Shown here in pieces: positions 1 to 7,433 of a stretch of DNA of 64,000 bases (position 1 is its first letter; each line of letters begins with the position of its first letter). The stretch is from DAOUJH01 sp965116555 (lineage in GTDB: Bacteria; Chloroflexota; Dehalococcoidia; Lucifugimonadales; QGNO01): positions 1,674,001 to 1,738,000 of the forward strand of contig OZ220698.1 in assembly GCA_965116555.1 (NCBI GenBank). Direction: 5' to 3'. The translations under genes were made by a program, and so were the position numbers. Below the pieces are notes generated by a model. That model saw only the letters and a program-made list of their open reading frames with translations. It had not been told where the DNA came from and did not search any database.

Positions 1-1334
1 ATCGTCATCTGGAATCCGCCGTCACCCGCTATCGACCAGACCACCTCGCCGGGCCTGGCAAGCTGAGCGCCCATAGCGGCTGGCACCTCGAACCCCATTG
101 CTCCGGCACCGCCGGATGTGATCATGGTGTTGGGTTCCGTGAACGTGTATAGCTGAGCCGCCCACATCTGATGCTGCCCCACTCCGGTGACTATAATCGC
201 CTTCCCCTGCGTGATGTCGGAAAGCTGCTTGAGGATGAACTGCTGGGTCAGCTTGGGGTTGTTGGGCATGCGCAACGACGGATGCTCTCTGCGCAGCTGC
301 TCTATCTCGTCCAGCCACTCCGTGCGGGTTGCCGGCTCTATCTGCTTGTTGAGCGTCCTGAGCACGCGGCGCAGGTCGCCCACAATGGGAACGTGCGTCT
401 TCACGTTCTGCCCGATGACCGCCGGGTCTATGTCCACGTGTATCACCTTGGCCTTGGGTGCGAAAGAGCTCACTCGACCCGTAACACGGTCGTCAAACCG
501 CGCCCCCAGCGAAATCACCAGGTCCGACCTGTCGATGGCCAGGCTTGCATAGGCCACGCCGTGCATACCGGGCATCCCCACGCTGAGCACGTGTGTCTCC
601 GGGAAGCAGCTCAGGCCGAGCAGTGTGGTTATGACGGGAATTTCCGCCTTTTCGGCAAACTCCCTCAGCTCCTGGTAGGCGTGGGAAATGATCACTCCGT
701 GTCCGGCAAGTATCACGGGCCGCTTAGCGTCCTTGATGAGCTTGACCGCTTTCTTGATCTGGCTGGAATGGCCCTCCAAAGTCGGTCTGTATCCGGGCAG
801 GTCTATATCCTCCGGGTACTCGAAGTCGCCCTTCTCTATGAACACGTCCTTGGGTATGTCCACCAGCACAGGGCCCGGCCGGCCCGTCTTTGCTATGTAG
901 AACGCTTCATGAATGACCCTGGGGATGTCTTCCGCCTTCATCACAAGATAGTTGTGCTTGGTGATGGGCAGCGTGACTCCCGTGGTGTCGCCCTCTTGGA
1001 AAGCGTCCTTGCCAATTGCGGCGCGGGCCACCTGTCCCGTGATGCAGACCATTGCGGAGGAGTCCATGTTTGCGCAGGCAATGCCCGTGACCAGGTTGGT
1101 TGCGCCCGGACCGGAGGTGGCAAAGGCAACCCCAACCCTGCCGGACGCCCTGAAATACCCGTCTGCGGCCATGGCTGCTCCCTGCTCATGGCGAACTAGT
1201 ATATGCCGCAACTGCGGATACTGAGGCATGGTCTGGTAGAGGGGCAGTATCGCGCCGCCTGGAAGCCCAAATACTACGTCCACGCCCTCACGCAGTAGGC
1301 TTTCGCAAACCATCTGGGCGCCTGTGAGCTTCAT
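1..1334 (-). CDS. ilvB: Acetolactate synthase large subunit (partial, 3' end outside window)
   Basis: Thiamine-diphosphate enzyme that condenses two pyruvates, or pyruvate with 2-ketobutyrate, in the first common step of branched-chain amino acid synthesis. About 444 codons are visible, read from an ATG at 1334 preceded by GGAGGTAGAGG. The catalytic glutamate lies in RHEQGAA (E50), followed by the FQE...TKHN region near residue 115-130, a central domain, and the start of the ThDP-binding domain with GDG at the very edge of the window. The C-terminal part of the ThDP domain is off the left end. The gene has its own promoter and a T-box leader, so it is probably regulated by charging of a branched-chain tRNA. 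Assignment is firm. Confidence 0.95.
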   Translation of the reverse strand, partial: MKLTGAQMVCESLLREGVDVVFGLPGGAILPLYQTMPQYPQLRHILVRHEQGAAMAADGYFRASGRVGVAFATSGPGATNLVTGIACANMDSSAMVCITGQVARAAIGKDAFQEGDTTGVTLPITKHNYLVMKAEDIPRVIHEAFYIAKTGRPGPVLVDIPKDVFIEKGDFEYPEDIDLPGYRPTLEGHSSQIKKAVKLIKDAKRPVILAGHGVIISHAYQELREFAEKAEIPVITTLLGLSCFPETHVLSVGMPGMHGVAYASLAIDRSDLVISLGARFDDRVTGRVSSFAPKAKVIHVDIDPAVIGQNVKTHVPIVGDLRRVLRTLNKQIEPATRTEWLDEIEQLRREHPSLRMPNNPKLTQQFILKQLSDITQGKAIIVTGVGQHQMWAAQLYTFTEPNTMITSGGAGAMGFEVPAAMGAQLARPGEVVWSIAGDGGFQMT

Positions 1335-1384
1335 TTCTCCTCTACCTCCGTTATAGCTCTTTCAGATCAGCTTTCGCAATCAAC

Positions 1385-1413
1385 AAAAAAATCCCGTCCC
1401 ACTAAGGGACGGG
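1385..1413 (-). terminator. T-box-controlled intrinsic terminator
   Basis: An 8-bp perfect stem CCCGTCCC/GGGACGGG (1413-1406 with 1400-1393) with a 5-nt loop is followed on the minus strand by a run of seven Ts. It lies directly after the T-box sequence and 50 nt ahead of the ilvB start, the usual place for the switchable terminator. Confidence 0.9.
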
Positions 1414-1637
1414 AAACGGTTCCCGCGGTACCACCCTTCTTCCCCAACATCATATCAGGGCTCTCTATTGCGATAACGGTGCAACCCCGTTGGCTCCAGC
1501 CGTCTGCGGGCCCAAGCCAACTGCTCCCGGGCGAGTTCGGGGCCTCTTTGTCACCGGCTTTTCAGCTGCCGCCGGCTCTCTGTGACCGAGCCTCTCCTAC
1601 TACTCCCGTTCAAAGCAGAGTATTCACTTACTGTAAC
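1388..1637 (-). promoter_or_regulatory. T-box riboswitch leader of ilvB, probable leucine (CUC) specifier
   Basis: The minus strand carries the invariant T-box AAGGGTGGTACCGCG (1438-1424), preceded by the conserved CGTTATC element and followed by a terminator hairpin that can compete with the antiterminator. Upstream are stem I hallmarks: GGGAGTAGTA, an AGAGAG bulge segment and GCTGAAAAGCCGGT. The specifier region reads GAA-CTC-G followed by CCCGGGAGC. CTC at 1535-1533 is a leucine codon followed by a purine, as expected. Uncharged tRNA-Leu would then promote read-through into ilvB. The T-box class is certain from the core motif; the Leu specificity is inferred by eye from the position of the codon. 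Confidence 0.93.
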
Positions 1638-1643
1638 TGTAGA

Positions 1644-1672
1644 AAGTTAACACCAGCAGCCGTGACTGTCAA
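1644..1672 (-). promoter_or_regulatory. Probable sigma70 promoter of the T-box/ilvB transcript
   Basis: The minus strand has a consensus -35 TTGACA (1672-1667), a 17-nt spacer and a weak -10 TAACTT (1649-1644). The predicted start near 1637 agrees with where the T-box stem I begins. The -10 matches only partly. Confidence 0.5.
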
Positions 1673-1688
1673 GTGCGACCCTCAGGTT

Positions 1689-1705
1689 GAGGGAAGTGCA
1701 TTAGT
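1689..1705. repeat. Left copy of a 17-bp inverted repeat bounding the accessory island
   Basis: GAGGGAAGTGCATTAGT here is the exact reverse complement of 8758-8774. The copy sits between the ilvB promoter and the first island gene. Beside it is CTCAGGTT, a word also present (twice) next to the right copy. It may be an end of an integrated element. Confidence 0.5.
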
Positions 1706-1755
1706 CCGGGCTTTCGGCTAGAATCAGGTATGGACTACTTGAACGGACGAGTGTA

Positions 1756-2379
1756 TTGCCAGACTTTCTTTGCCCCAACTGTGGCGGCCGCATCAACTTG
1801 CCGGATAGCTACAATTTCTATGACGGTGGAATACGCTGTAGAGAATGTGGATCTATGGTTGGGGTGCAATTCGGTGAATTCCGGCACCATAAGTATACCA
1901 AGGAACCCATTAGACTGACGGCACCCGCCCTGGATTCAGGAAAAGGGGGACAACTTTTGAGACAACCTACAGTGATCGAAATAGGAAATAACGTCCCAAA
2001 GGAGCTTCTATACGGAACGGACTCCGAGCTGGTGCCAGAGCTTCCACGCAAAGCCATGCGTACTGCTCTCTGGCACTATAAGGAAGGGCGCTATGAGGAT
2101 GCTGTGGTGCGTTGCAGAGTCACGATGGAAGCGATCCTGAGCGACCAGGGTATCCCTGAAGGCTTGCCATCTGCGATGGTCGATAAGGCCGCTGAAGACA
2201 GCCTACTACCTAAGCCATATGAGAGGCTCTGTGAAGTCATAACAGCGTTTGGCGGGAAAGCTGCTCACCTGAACCCTCCAGTACACCAAGGTGAGGCTTT
2301 GGTCATCATAGGGATTGTGGCTGGACTCATCAGATTCTTCTACCACGACGAAGGGGTTGATTCAGAGGAAGCCACCTGA
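1756..2379 (+). CDS. Zinc-ribbon protein with DUF4145-like C-terminal domain
   Basis: 207-residue protein of unknown role, read from a TTG at 1756 because no ATG or GTG precedes the zinc-ribbon. C6-x2-C9 and C28-x2-C31 form an N-terminal treble-clef or rubredoxin-like knuckle. The C-terminal 125 residues are helical, with a KEGRYEDAVVRC-type helix and a GGKAAHLNPP segment, and resemble the DUF4145/HEPN-like domains often found beside restriction and other defence genes. It is the first gene inside the accessory island and lies about 80 bp before an IS element. The start codon and the DUF4145 relation are by-eye judgements. Confidence 0.6.
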   Translation: MPDFLCPNCGGRINLPDSYNFYDGGIRCRECGSMVGVQFGEFRHHKYTKEPIRLTAPALDSGKGGQLLRQPTVIEIGNNVPKELLYGTDSELVPELPRKAMRTALWHYKEGRYEDAVVRCRVTMEAILSDQGIPEGLPSAMVDKAAEDSLLPKPYERLCEVITAFGGKAAHLNPPVHQGEALVIIGIVAGLIRFFYHDEGVDSEEAT

Positions 2380-2407
2380 TAGCCTAAGAACACGCCAAGA
2401 AAAGACG

Positions 2408-3738
2408 AAGCCCACTGAGGGTGCAACCTTAGCAGGCTTCTAAACCACAAAAGGAAGTGCTTTTCCAAGTGGTCTTACCGCATTCTACCCCCAGACGGGG
2501 ACGACTTCAAGAAGCCCGCCACGCGACGCTTGCCACATTGCTTGACAGCATCGACGTGGATGCGCTGCTCAAAACACTATGGCAATACAGACAGAATTCC
2601 CGGCCTGGTTATCCTCTCAGAGCCATGTGGCGGGCGTACCTTGCCAGCTTTATTCTGAATCTACCCCACACCAACGCCCTGATTCGTGCCCTACAGCAAG
2701 ACCCACGCTTACGCCGTCTCTGTGGCTTCCAACATCTCCCACACCGCACGACATTCAACAGATTCATCAATAGGCTCAGTCACCATGCCGACATGGTGGA
2801 AGCCGCTCTAGCGAGTATTACGGAGATGCTGAAGGAGATGCTGCCAGACCTGGGCGAAGAGGTAGCGGTCGATAGCACCACAGTCAGGACTCACTCTAAC
2901 CCTTGGCGGAAACGTGTCAGCGATCAGGACGCATCTTGGGCCGTCAAGACCAGCCCTAGAGAAAAGGACGGAAAGGAAGTGTACTTTGGATACAAGTTGC
3001 ACATGGCCGTGGACGCCAATCACGGCATACCTCTGGCTTGGAAGGTAACGACGGGAAAGCGCAATGACTCACCGGAGTTGCCCGCCGTCATGGAGAACGC
3101 CAAAGCGACATTCCATTGGTTCAGCCCAAGTAGCGCTATGGCCGATAGAGGGTATGACGGTATGCCCAACTACCGCTACCTTACGGAAAATGGCATTGTG
3201 CCTGTCATTCTCACCAGAAGGTCTAGCGCAAAGGGCGGGCTGTACGGCATCTACACAAAGGACGGTGTGCCCACTTGTCTTGGGAACGTGCCAATGCAGT
3301 ACATGAAGAGCGATCCGCAAAGGGGCCATCTCTACAGGTGTTCACCGGATGGCTGCCACCTGAAGAACAGCAAAAAGGGTGGTATCAGGCATTGCGATTC
3401 TGAGGTTTGGGAATTGCCAGGTCGGGACCTGCGACTCACCGGTATCCTGAGACGGGACAGCCCTGAATGGAACGCTCTTTATAGCAAGCGGCAGGCTGTT
3501 GAACGTACCTTCAAGAGCCTAAAGGAGTCACGCCGGTTGGAGCGCCACTGTGTCCGGGGCCTGCGGAATATCACACTCCATATCTACATGGCGCTGCTGG
3601 CCTACAGCGCCACCGTTTTGGCGCAGCTACAGGCAGGGCAGTTTGCGATGATGCGCTGGCAGGTTAGGAAAGTGGCGTAGCGAATGTTTGTATGAACGAG
3701 TTAGGCGCATCTGTAAGACCGTTCAGCCTGTGGGCTTC
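2408..3738 (+). mobile_element. Insertion sequence (IS1182/IS5-like) with short terminal inverted repeats
   Basis: The transposase gene is bracketed by a 9-bp inverted repeat, GAAGCCCAC at 2408-2416 and GTGGGCTTC at 3730-3738. That gives an element of about 1.33 kb. Similarity between the ends fades beyond these 9 bp, and no target-site duplication is obvious, so the exact ends are uncertain. The transposase reading frame is intact. Confidence 0.6.
2457..3680 (+). CDS. DDE transposase, IS1182/IS5-like
   Basis: 407-residue transposase. The N-terminus resembles the DUF772-type domain that precedes many DDE catalytic domains (residues 30-110). The catalytic core shows D139 (VAVDSTT), D230 (MADRGYDG) and E349 in an AVERTFKSLKES helix, the typical Y-(2)-R-(3)-E-(6)-K arrangement. 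A cysteine-bearing insertion lies between the second D and the E. It starts at GTG 2457 shortly after GGAA. The frame is complete, so the element may still be active or recently arrived. The family label is by motif and length only. Confidence 0.85.
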   Translation: MLFQVVLPHSTPRRGRLQEARHATLATLLDSIDVDALLKTLWQYRQNSRPGYPLRAMWRAYLASFILNLPHTNALIRALQQDPRLRRLCGFQHLPHRTTFNRFINRLSHHADMVEAALASITEMLKEMLPDLGEEVAVDSTTVRTHSNPWRKRVSDQDASWAVKTSPREKDGKEVYFGYKLHMAVDANHGIPLAWKVTTGKRNDSPELPAVMENAKATFHWFSPSSAMADRGYDGMPNYRYLTENGIVPVILTRRSSAKGGLYGIYTKDGVPTCLGNVPMQYMKSDPQRGHLYRCSPDGCHLKNSKKGGIRHCDSEVWELPGRDLRLTGILRRDSPEWNALYSKRQAVERTFKSLKESRRLERHCVRGLRNITLHIYMALLAYSATVLAQLQAGQFAMMRWQVRKVA

Positions 3739-3770
3739 AAGTTCGGGGTGTAATGCATTCGCGGTTTCCC

Positions 3771-4553
3771 CTAGTTTGTTCGTGGAGGGTAGAACAGGCC
3801 AACAATAATCCAGCTATCCGGGTGAGCTAAAAGAGTGCCTACATAAAAGTGGGTGTCCGCTTCAAAGGCCATCTTCGTCTCAAAGGTCTTTCTAAAGTCG
3901 GACTCCCATTTAGGCCCGTAGAGACGTAGCCATTTTCGGTAAGCTTGGCCCAATTCCCAATCGGTGCATGAAAGACGGTGGCCGGGACAGAACTTATCGT
4001 GACAGCGAAACTTGTAGTAGAACTTGTATGGAATCTTCTCAAGCGGGGAAAACGGAGCGTCCTCGAACATAGAGTATTGGCTTAGTCTCTCTAGCTCTGC
4101 TGGACTCCACTGAGGGCTGACTGCCTCGATAGAAAACCCCGTGATTTGCTTTGGTTTGAATAGCCCTAATGTTGGAGAGCCGTGACTATCTCTGGCCCTC
4201 TTTAGAAAACAAAGAGAATCTGCTTTTAACGGGAATAGTAAATCTTTTCGGTGCTGCCATCTGTTCTTTGTAGAGATCGGCTCTTCCAAGATTCTGATAG
4301 AGTCAGGGTTGATTTTGTAGCTTTCAGGGCGTGGGTCCGAGGACTTACGTATTTCAGCTTCGATCCATTGATATTTCCGAAATCTCCTGTCAGGCGCGAG
4401 GAAGCGGTAGGGAACGGGGAATAATCTTATCCATTGACCATCCTCAGTGATCCCTGCCGTGCAGGAGACCTCGACCCCTTGTCTCGCGGGGGTAGGGTAT
4501 GTTCTCACAACAATGAGAATCTTCTTGTTTATCCAGGGATGCTCAGCGGTCAT
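3771..4553 (-). CDS. Conserved protein of unknown function, partner of the DUF488 gene
   Basis: 260 residues, no signal peptide or membrane segment. The N-terminus has a strand followed by VRTYPTPARQGVE and CTAGITEDGQWIRLFP, then a basic YQWIE region. Near the C-terminus is a compact Cys/His cluster, C184-H185-x3-C189-x2-H192-x3-C196, followed by TDWELGQAYRKW, which looks like a metal-binding knuckle. It starts 14 bp after the stop of the upstream DUF488 gene, so the two are almost certainly one transcript. I recall similar proteins beside DUF488 genes elsewhere but cannot name a function. RNA/DNA binding or a nucleic-acid modification role would be guesses. Confidence 0.75.
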   Translation of the reverse strand: MTAEHPWINKKILIVVRTYPTPARQGVEVSCTAGITEDGQWIRLFPVPYRFLAPDRRFRKYQWIEAEIRKSSDPRPESYKINPDSIRILEEPISTKNRWQHRKDLLFPLKADSLCFLKRARDSHGSPTLGLFKPKQITGFSIEAVSPQWSPAELERLSQYSMFEDAPFSPLEKIPYKFYYKFRCHDKFCPGHRLSCTDWELGQAYRKWLRLYGPKWESDFRKTFETKMAFEADTHFYVGTLLAHPDSWIIVGLFYPPRTN

Positions 4554-4567
4554 GTCTACTTAGGGGC

Positions 4568-5770
4568 CTATAGGTCGAAACCTCTAAGCCCCGACTTCTC
4601 CAGTGTCAAGAAAAGCCGGTGCCTATGGCAAGCGGTAGGGTCGAGTTCGCTACACATGAAGGCCAGGGGGAGCTTAGCACTCTCCTGAATGTCGGCCAAT
4701 TCTCCATCGCGTAGTTTCGGTACTACGTTCAGGTCATACCAGTCCCAAATGGCGTCTCTACTGTCTTGGTCAACGCTCAGGGAACGAACCTCACGGGGGA
4801 CGCCCCACTCTGCTTTGTGGATATAGGCAATGCCATTCTGAGCCAGGCAGTTTTTCAAGTTCTCCTTGCTGAAATCGGGCTTGTATTGGCTAACAGGAGC
4901 ATGCCGAATATCAACCAGCGTGGACACCCCTACAGCTCGCAAGACACCAACGAATTGCTGTATGTCTCTACCTGAATAGCCGATGGTGTAAAAATCGGCC
5001 TCCACTGGCAAATGCTGGATATTCCAAATTGCTTTGTTGTGGCGCTGAACAGAATCAGGAGATTCCGGTAAGGCAAGCGGTCGTTCGCCTGGGCGCTCTT
5101 CTCGCTCTGTGGGCTGTTTCTCATAGGTTGCCAGCCTCTCACGAAGTTGCTGGTTTTCTTCGTAGAGCGAATCTGCCACGTCGCGGACATCGCTCTCGTC
5201 GTACATCTCTGCGCCGTCTGGTGCCTGGAAGGCGATATGGTGGTCGCCTTCGTCATCTTCCTGAACGCGACCCTGTGAGCGCTTCTCGCGTCCAATGTCT
5301 ATGAGTTGCTTGCGCGTCATAGGGTCGTCGGTATCCTCAGAGGCTAGCTCTTCAAACTCTTCGTCGCTAAGGTGGCTGTGGGCGGCACGGAATCTGTCGA
5401 GTTGACCCCTCAATACTGAGGGGGGCACGTCCTCTCCGGTGTAGGACGTACCCCCTTTCAGGTAATCCCCACTGGTGTACTCACCGTTTTTTGCTTGCTG
5501 GCCGAGCGCTTGGGACTCTTGGAACGACATAGGCGGATTGGCCTGTGCGATTGCCCGCTCGGCGCGTTGCACCAGAACGGAGAACCGCCGTACCAGTTTG
5601 CGCCGGCCCATAACGGCGGTTATGACCTGCGCTGCTCGCGCAGCGTCCCGTACCTGAAGTCGCTCATAGTCGGTCTCGGCGGCGGCCAACGCGTTCTCGC
5701 CCTGGTCAAGGTTGGCCACGAAAGACCGTTCAATCTGGTCGATCTCAGCGAGTGAAGTCTCGGTCGTCAT
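4568..5770 (-). CDS. DUF488 protein with a long N-terminal extension
   Basis: 400 residues. Residues 258-395 are a DUF488 domain: FYTIGYSGRDIQQFV, a LVDIRHAPVS strand-loop, and the conserved C-terminal FMCSELDPTACHRHRL with C373 and the C381-H382-R383 triad seen across the family. Residues 1-80 form a helical segment ending AERAIAQANPP, of a kind I associate with phage and plasmid ParB-neighbour proteins. Residues 130-240 are acidic with a short coiled coil. The usual DUF488 protein is only about 120-190 residues, so this is a fusion. ATG 5770 follows GGAGGG. It leads the two-gene unit with the gene at 3771-4553 and has a strongly structured leader. Biochemical function is unknown. Confidence 0.85.
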   Translation of the reverse strand: MTTETSLAEIDQIERSFVANLDQGENALAAAETDYERLQVRDAARAAQVITAVMGRRKLVRRFSVLVQRAERAIAQANPPMSFQESQALGQQAKNGEYTSGDYLKGGTSYTGEDVPPSVLRGQLDRFRAAHSHLSDEEFEELASEDTDDPMTRKQLIDIGREKRSQGRVQEDDEGDHHIAFQAPDGAEMYDESDVRDVADSLYEENQQLRERLATYEKQPTEREERPGERPLALPESPDSVQRHNKAIWNIQHLPVEADFYTIGYSGRDIQQFVGVLRAVGVSTLVDIRHAPVSQYKPDFSKENLKNCLAQNGIAYIHKAEWGVPREVRSLSVDQDSRDAIWDWYDLNVVPKLRDGELADIQESAKLPLAFMCSELDPTACHRHRLFLTLEKSGLRGFDL

Positions 5771-5795
5771 GAGGTTCCCTCCGGTAAAAGAAAAC

Positions 5796-5840
5796 GCCCC
5801 TGCGAATAAAGTGCTAGATGGAGCATCTCAGAGCAGGGGC
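5796..5840 (-). terminator. Hairpin with T-rich tail in the DUF488 leader (possible attenuator)
   Basis: On the minus strand GCCCCTGC (5840-5833) pairs with GCAGGGGC (5803-5796) and is followed by GTTTTCTTTT. A smaller AGATG-CTC-CATCT hairpin lies inside the loop. It ends about 25 nt ahead of the DUF488 start, so it could stop upstream transcription or attenuate the operon. Confidence 0.5.
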
Positions 5841-5926
5841 ACACCATAAGGTGTCCTAATTTTGTGGCTGTGCCATCTCACAACGGGGAATACCATACCA
5901 CATTGTCAGCGTTTGGCACAGCCACA
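5841..5926 (-). other. String of hairpins upstream of the DUF488 gene (possible structured RNA)
   Basis: The gap 5771-6098 has no gene. Besides the 5796-5840 hairpin it holds a 13-bp perfect inverted repeat, TGTGGCTGTGCCA (5863-5875) with TGGCACAGCCACA (5914-5926), and a tight ACACC-ATAA-GGTGT hairpin (5841-5854) abutting the T-tailed hairpin. Together they form a continuous folded block of about 130 nt that would be transcribed into the DUF488 mRNA or act as a separate small RNA. Confidence 0.45.
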
Positions 5927-6036
5927 TCCACCCAGTTTCTCCCTGTCGGTAGTCGCGGCATGGCTGGGCGGCAACCGGTTTAGAGCGGCGACTTCACCCT
6001 GCGAATGAGGTCCGTTCCGCACCGGATACAGGGCTT

Positions 6037-6085
6037 TGTATCAATAAACCCGTCTGTATCAATAATCGGTCTGCTGTATCAAAAA
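6037..6085. repeat. Three short direct repeats TGTATCAATAA
   Basis: Copies start at 6037, 6055 and 6075 (the last reads TGTATCAAAAA), spaced 18 and 20 bp. They lie just after the stop of the gene at 6099-7400. The near two-turn spacing is compatible with a protein-binding array, but nothing else supports that. Confidence 0.4.
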
Positions 6086-6098
6086 TGCTCTAGGCACG

Positions 6099-7400
6099 TC
6101 ATAGTAATGGAACTATCGTAGGCGGCGGCGGCACCGGAGGCGGTGGCGAGATGCAAAACGGAGAGAAGAGTGGTGGCGTTCCATCGTTATAGTACAGCGC
6201 ATTCAACGCCGCGTCGTGCCAGCATTGGGCGTACTCGCTGGCATTCTCCCATTTCTTGAATGCCGCTTCGTAGTCGTCGTAAGCGGCATCATAACGACGA
6301 TAGACCCTCTCTGTTATTTCGTACTCTGGGGATGGGAGTGTGCAGTCCCCGGGCTTAACCCCTGCGCCGCAGTACCGCTCTATTAAGGCAAGGTACTCCG
6401 CCTCAATCTCGTCCAGTACCTCGGTAGCGGCCTCCAGCTTCGTCCACGCCTCCCCTTCCTTTGCATCGGCGGCGTTGACGAAGCTACGTAGCGTCGCATT
6501 CTCAGGCTGGACGTCCTTGTGTATTTCGATGACGTACCCCTGGACATTCTCAAATGGAACCCAGCAACCATCTGCCTCCCGGTTGTTGTCCCCCTTCGGC
6601 CAGTAGTGGTAGACGCCGTTCTCCACCTTAACGTCCATGACCCTGTGAGCCGTTCCAGCCGCGTCTTCAACGACATCATCCGTCGAGCAATCAGGGTAGA
6701 AGGATATGACCGAACCGACCACAATATCCTTTGGCTTGGGGTTCTCCAACCACGTTACCTCGTCGAGGCAGGTGATCTTCGGCTCCATGCTCCCCGTGCA
6801 AACGAATCCGCCCCTGTCGCTCCGCAGGATGAGAGGCCGACGTATTTCCTCTAATTCCGCAATCTCCTCCCGCAGTTCTTCCACCCGGCTTTGGAACCAT
6901 TCCATGTCTCCATATAGTTGTTCCAACTCATTGTAGTCCCGCCGTATGGCAGCCTCGGTGTCCTTCAGAGTCTCGTATTGACCCTGAAGGGTCCGATGTT
7001 GCGAATCTAGTTCATCGAGGCTGCGGCGACTGTCGGCCAACTCCGACTCCGTTTGTGTAAGCTCGGTGTTCGCCGTCGTCAACTCCGACTCCGTTTGTGC
7101 AAGCTCGGTGTTCGCCGTCGTCAACTCCGACTCTTTGTCCGCAAGGGCCACCTGCCATTCACCTATGGCGTCCTGGAGTCCCTTGTTTGCCTGCTGCAAG
7201 TCGGCATTCTGAGCCACCTGTGCGACCAGTGATTGATCAGTCTCCTGAAGCACGACCCTGGTATCTGCGAGGGTTGCTGTGGTTTCCGCCAGATCCGTGC
7301 TGCGCTGAGCTAACTCTGTGTAGAGATAGCCAGCTAGGGCGACGAAGGCCAGGAGTGCTGCGCCGGCGAGGATGAGGATGCGGCTCTGGGAAAAGAACAT
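6099..7400 (-). CDS. Membrane-anchored coiled-coil protein with a Ser-His signal-peptidase-like (S26) domain
   Basis: 433 residues from ATG 7400, chosen over a TTG at 7421 because AGGGGG lies 8 nt upstream. Residues 7-27 are one transmembrane segment. Residues 30-190 are a long coiled coil with tandem 14-residue repeats (TTANTELxQTESEL). Residues 198-295 carry an S26 serine-peptidase pattern of the ER/SipW type: GSMEP with S204, AHRV with H252, and GDNN with D271. The C-terminal 140 residues are helical with several cysteines, and the tail is proline-rich. Ser-His enzymes of this class normally have only a small extracytoplasmic catalytic domain, so the coiled-coil fusion is unusual. Activity is inferred from the motif set only. 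Confidence 0.7.
   Translation of the reverse strand: MFFSQSRILILAGAALLAFVALAGYLYTELAQRSTDLAETTATLADTRVVLQETDQSLVAQVAQNADLQQANKGLQDAIGEWQVALADKESELTTANTELAQTESELTTANTELTQTESELADSRRSLDELDSQHRTLQGQYETLKDTEAAIRRDYNELEQLYGDMEWFQSRVEELREEIAELEEIRRPLILRSDRGGFVCTGSMEPKITCLDEVTWLENPKPKDIVVGSVISFYPDCSTDDVVEDAAGTAHRVMDVKVENGVYHYWPKGDNNREADGCWVPFENVQGYVIEIHKDVQPENATLRSFVNAADAKEGEAWTKLEAATEVLDEIEAEYLALIERYCGAGVKPGDCTLPSPEYEITERVYRRYDAAYDDYEAAFKKWENASEYAQCWHDAALNALYYNDGTPPLFSPFCISPPPPVPPPPTIVPLL
7038..7140. repeat. 42-bp tandem repeats in the coiled-coil coding region
   Basis: Two nearly identical 42-bp units (7038-7079, 7080-7121, one difference seen) are followed by a partial third (7122-7140). Each encodes 14 residues, exactly two heptads, so unit gain or loss would lengthen or shorten the coiled coil in frame. 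Confidence 0.85.
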
Positions 7401-7433
7401 GAAAAAGCCCCCTAGTGGCAATGGTTATGGCTT

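Noticed and set aside
171..1199. Long plus-strand reading frame over the ilvB region
   Set aside because: The minus strand encodes acetolactate synthase with all motifs in order; the plus frame is its shadow.
2408..3738. The island's IS as the element that formed the 17-bp inverted repeats
   Set aside because: The IS has its own short ends about 700 bp inside the left repeat and ends 5 kb before the right one, so it cannot account for them.
5796..5926. Possible retron non-coding RNA before the DUF488 gene
   Set aside because: No reverse transcriptase gene lies nearby and the hairpins do not form the a1/a2 outer stem arrangement.
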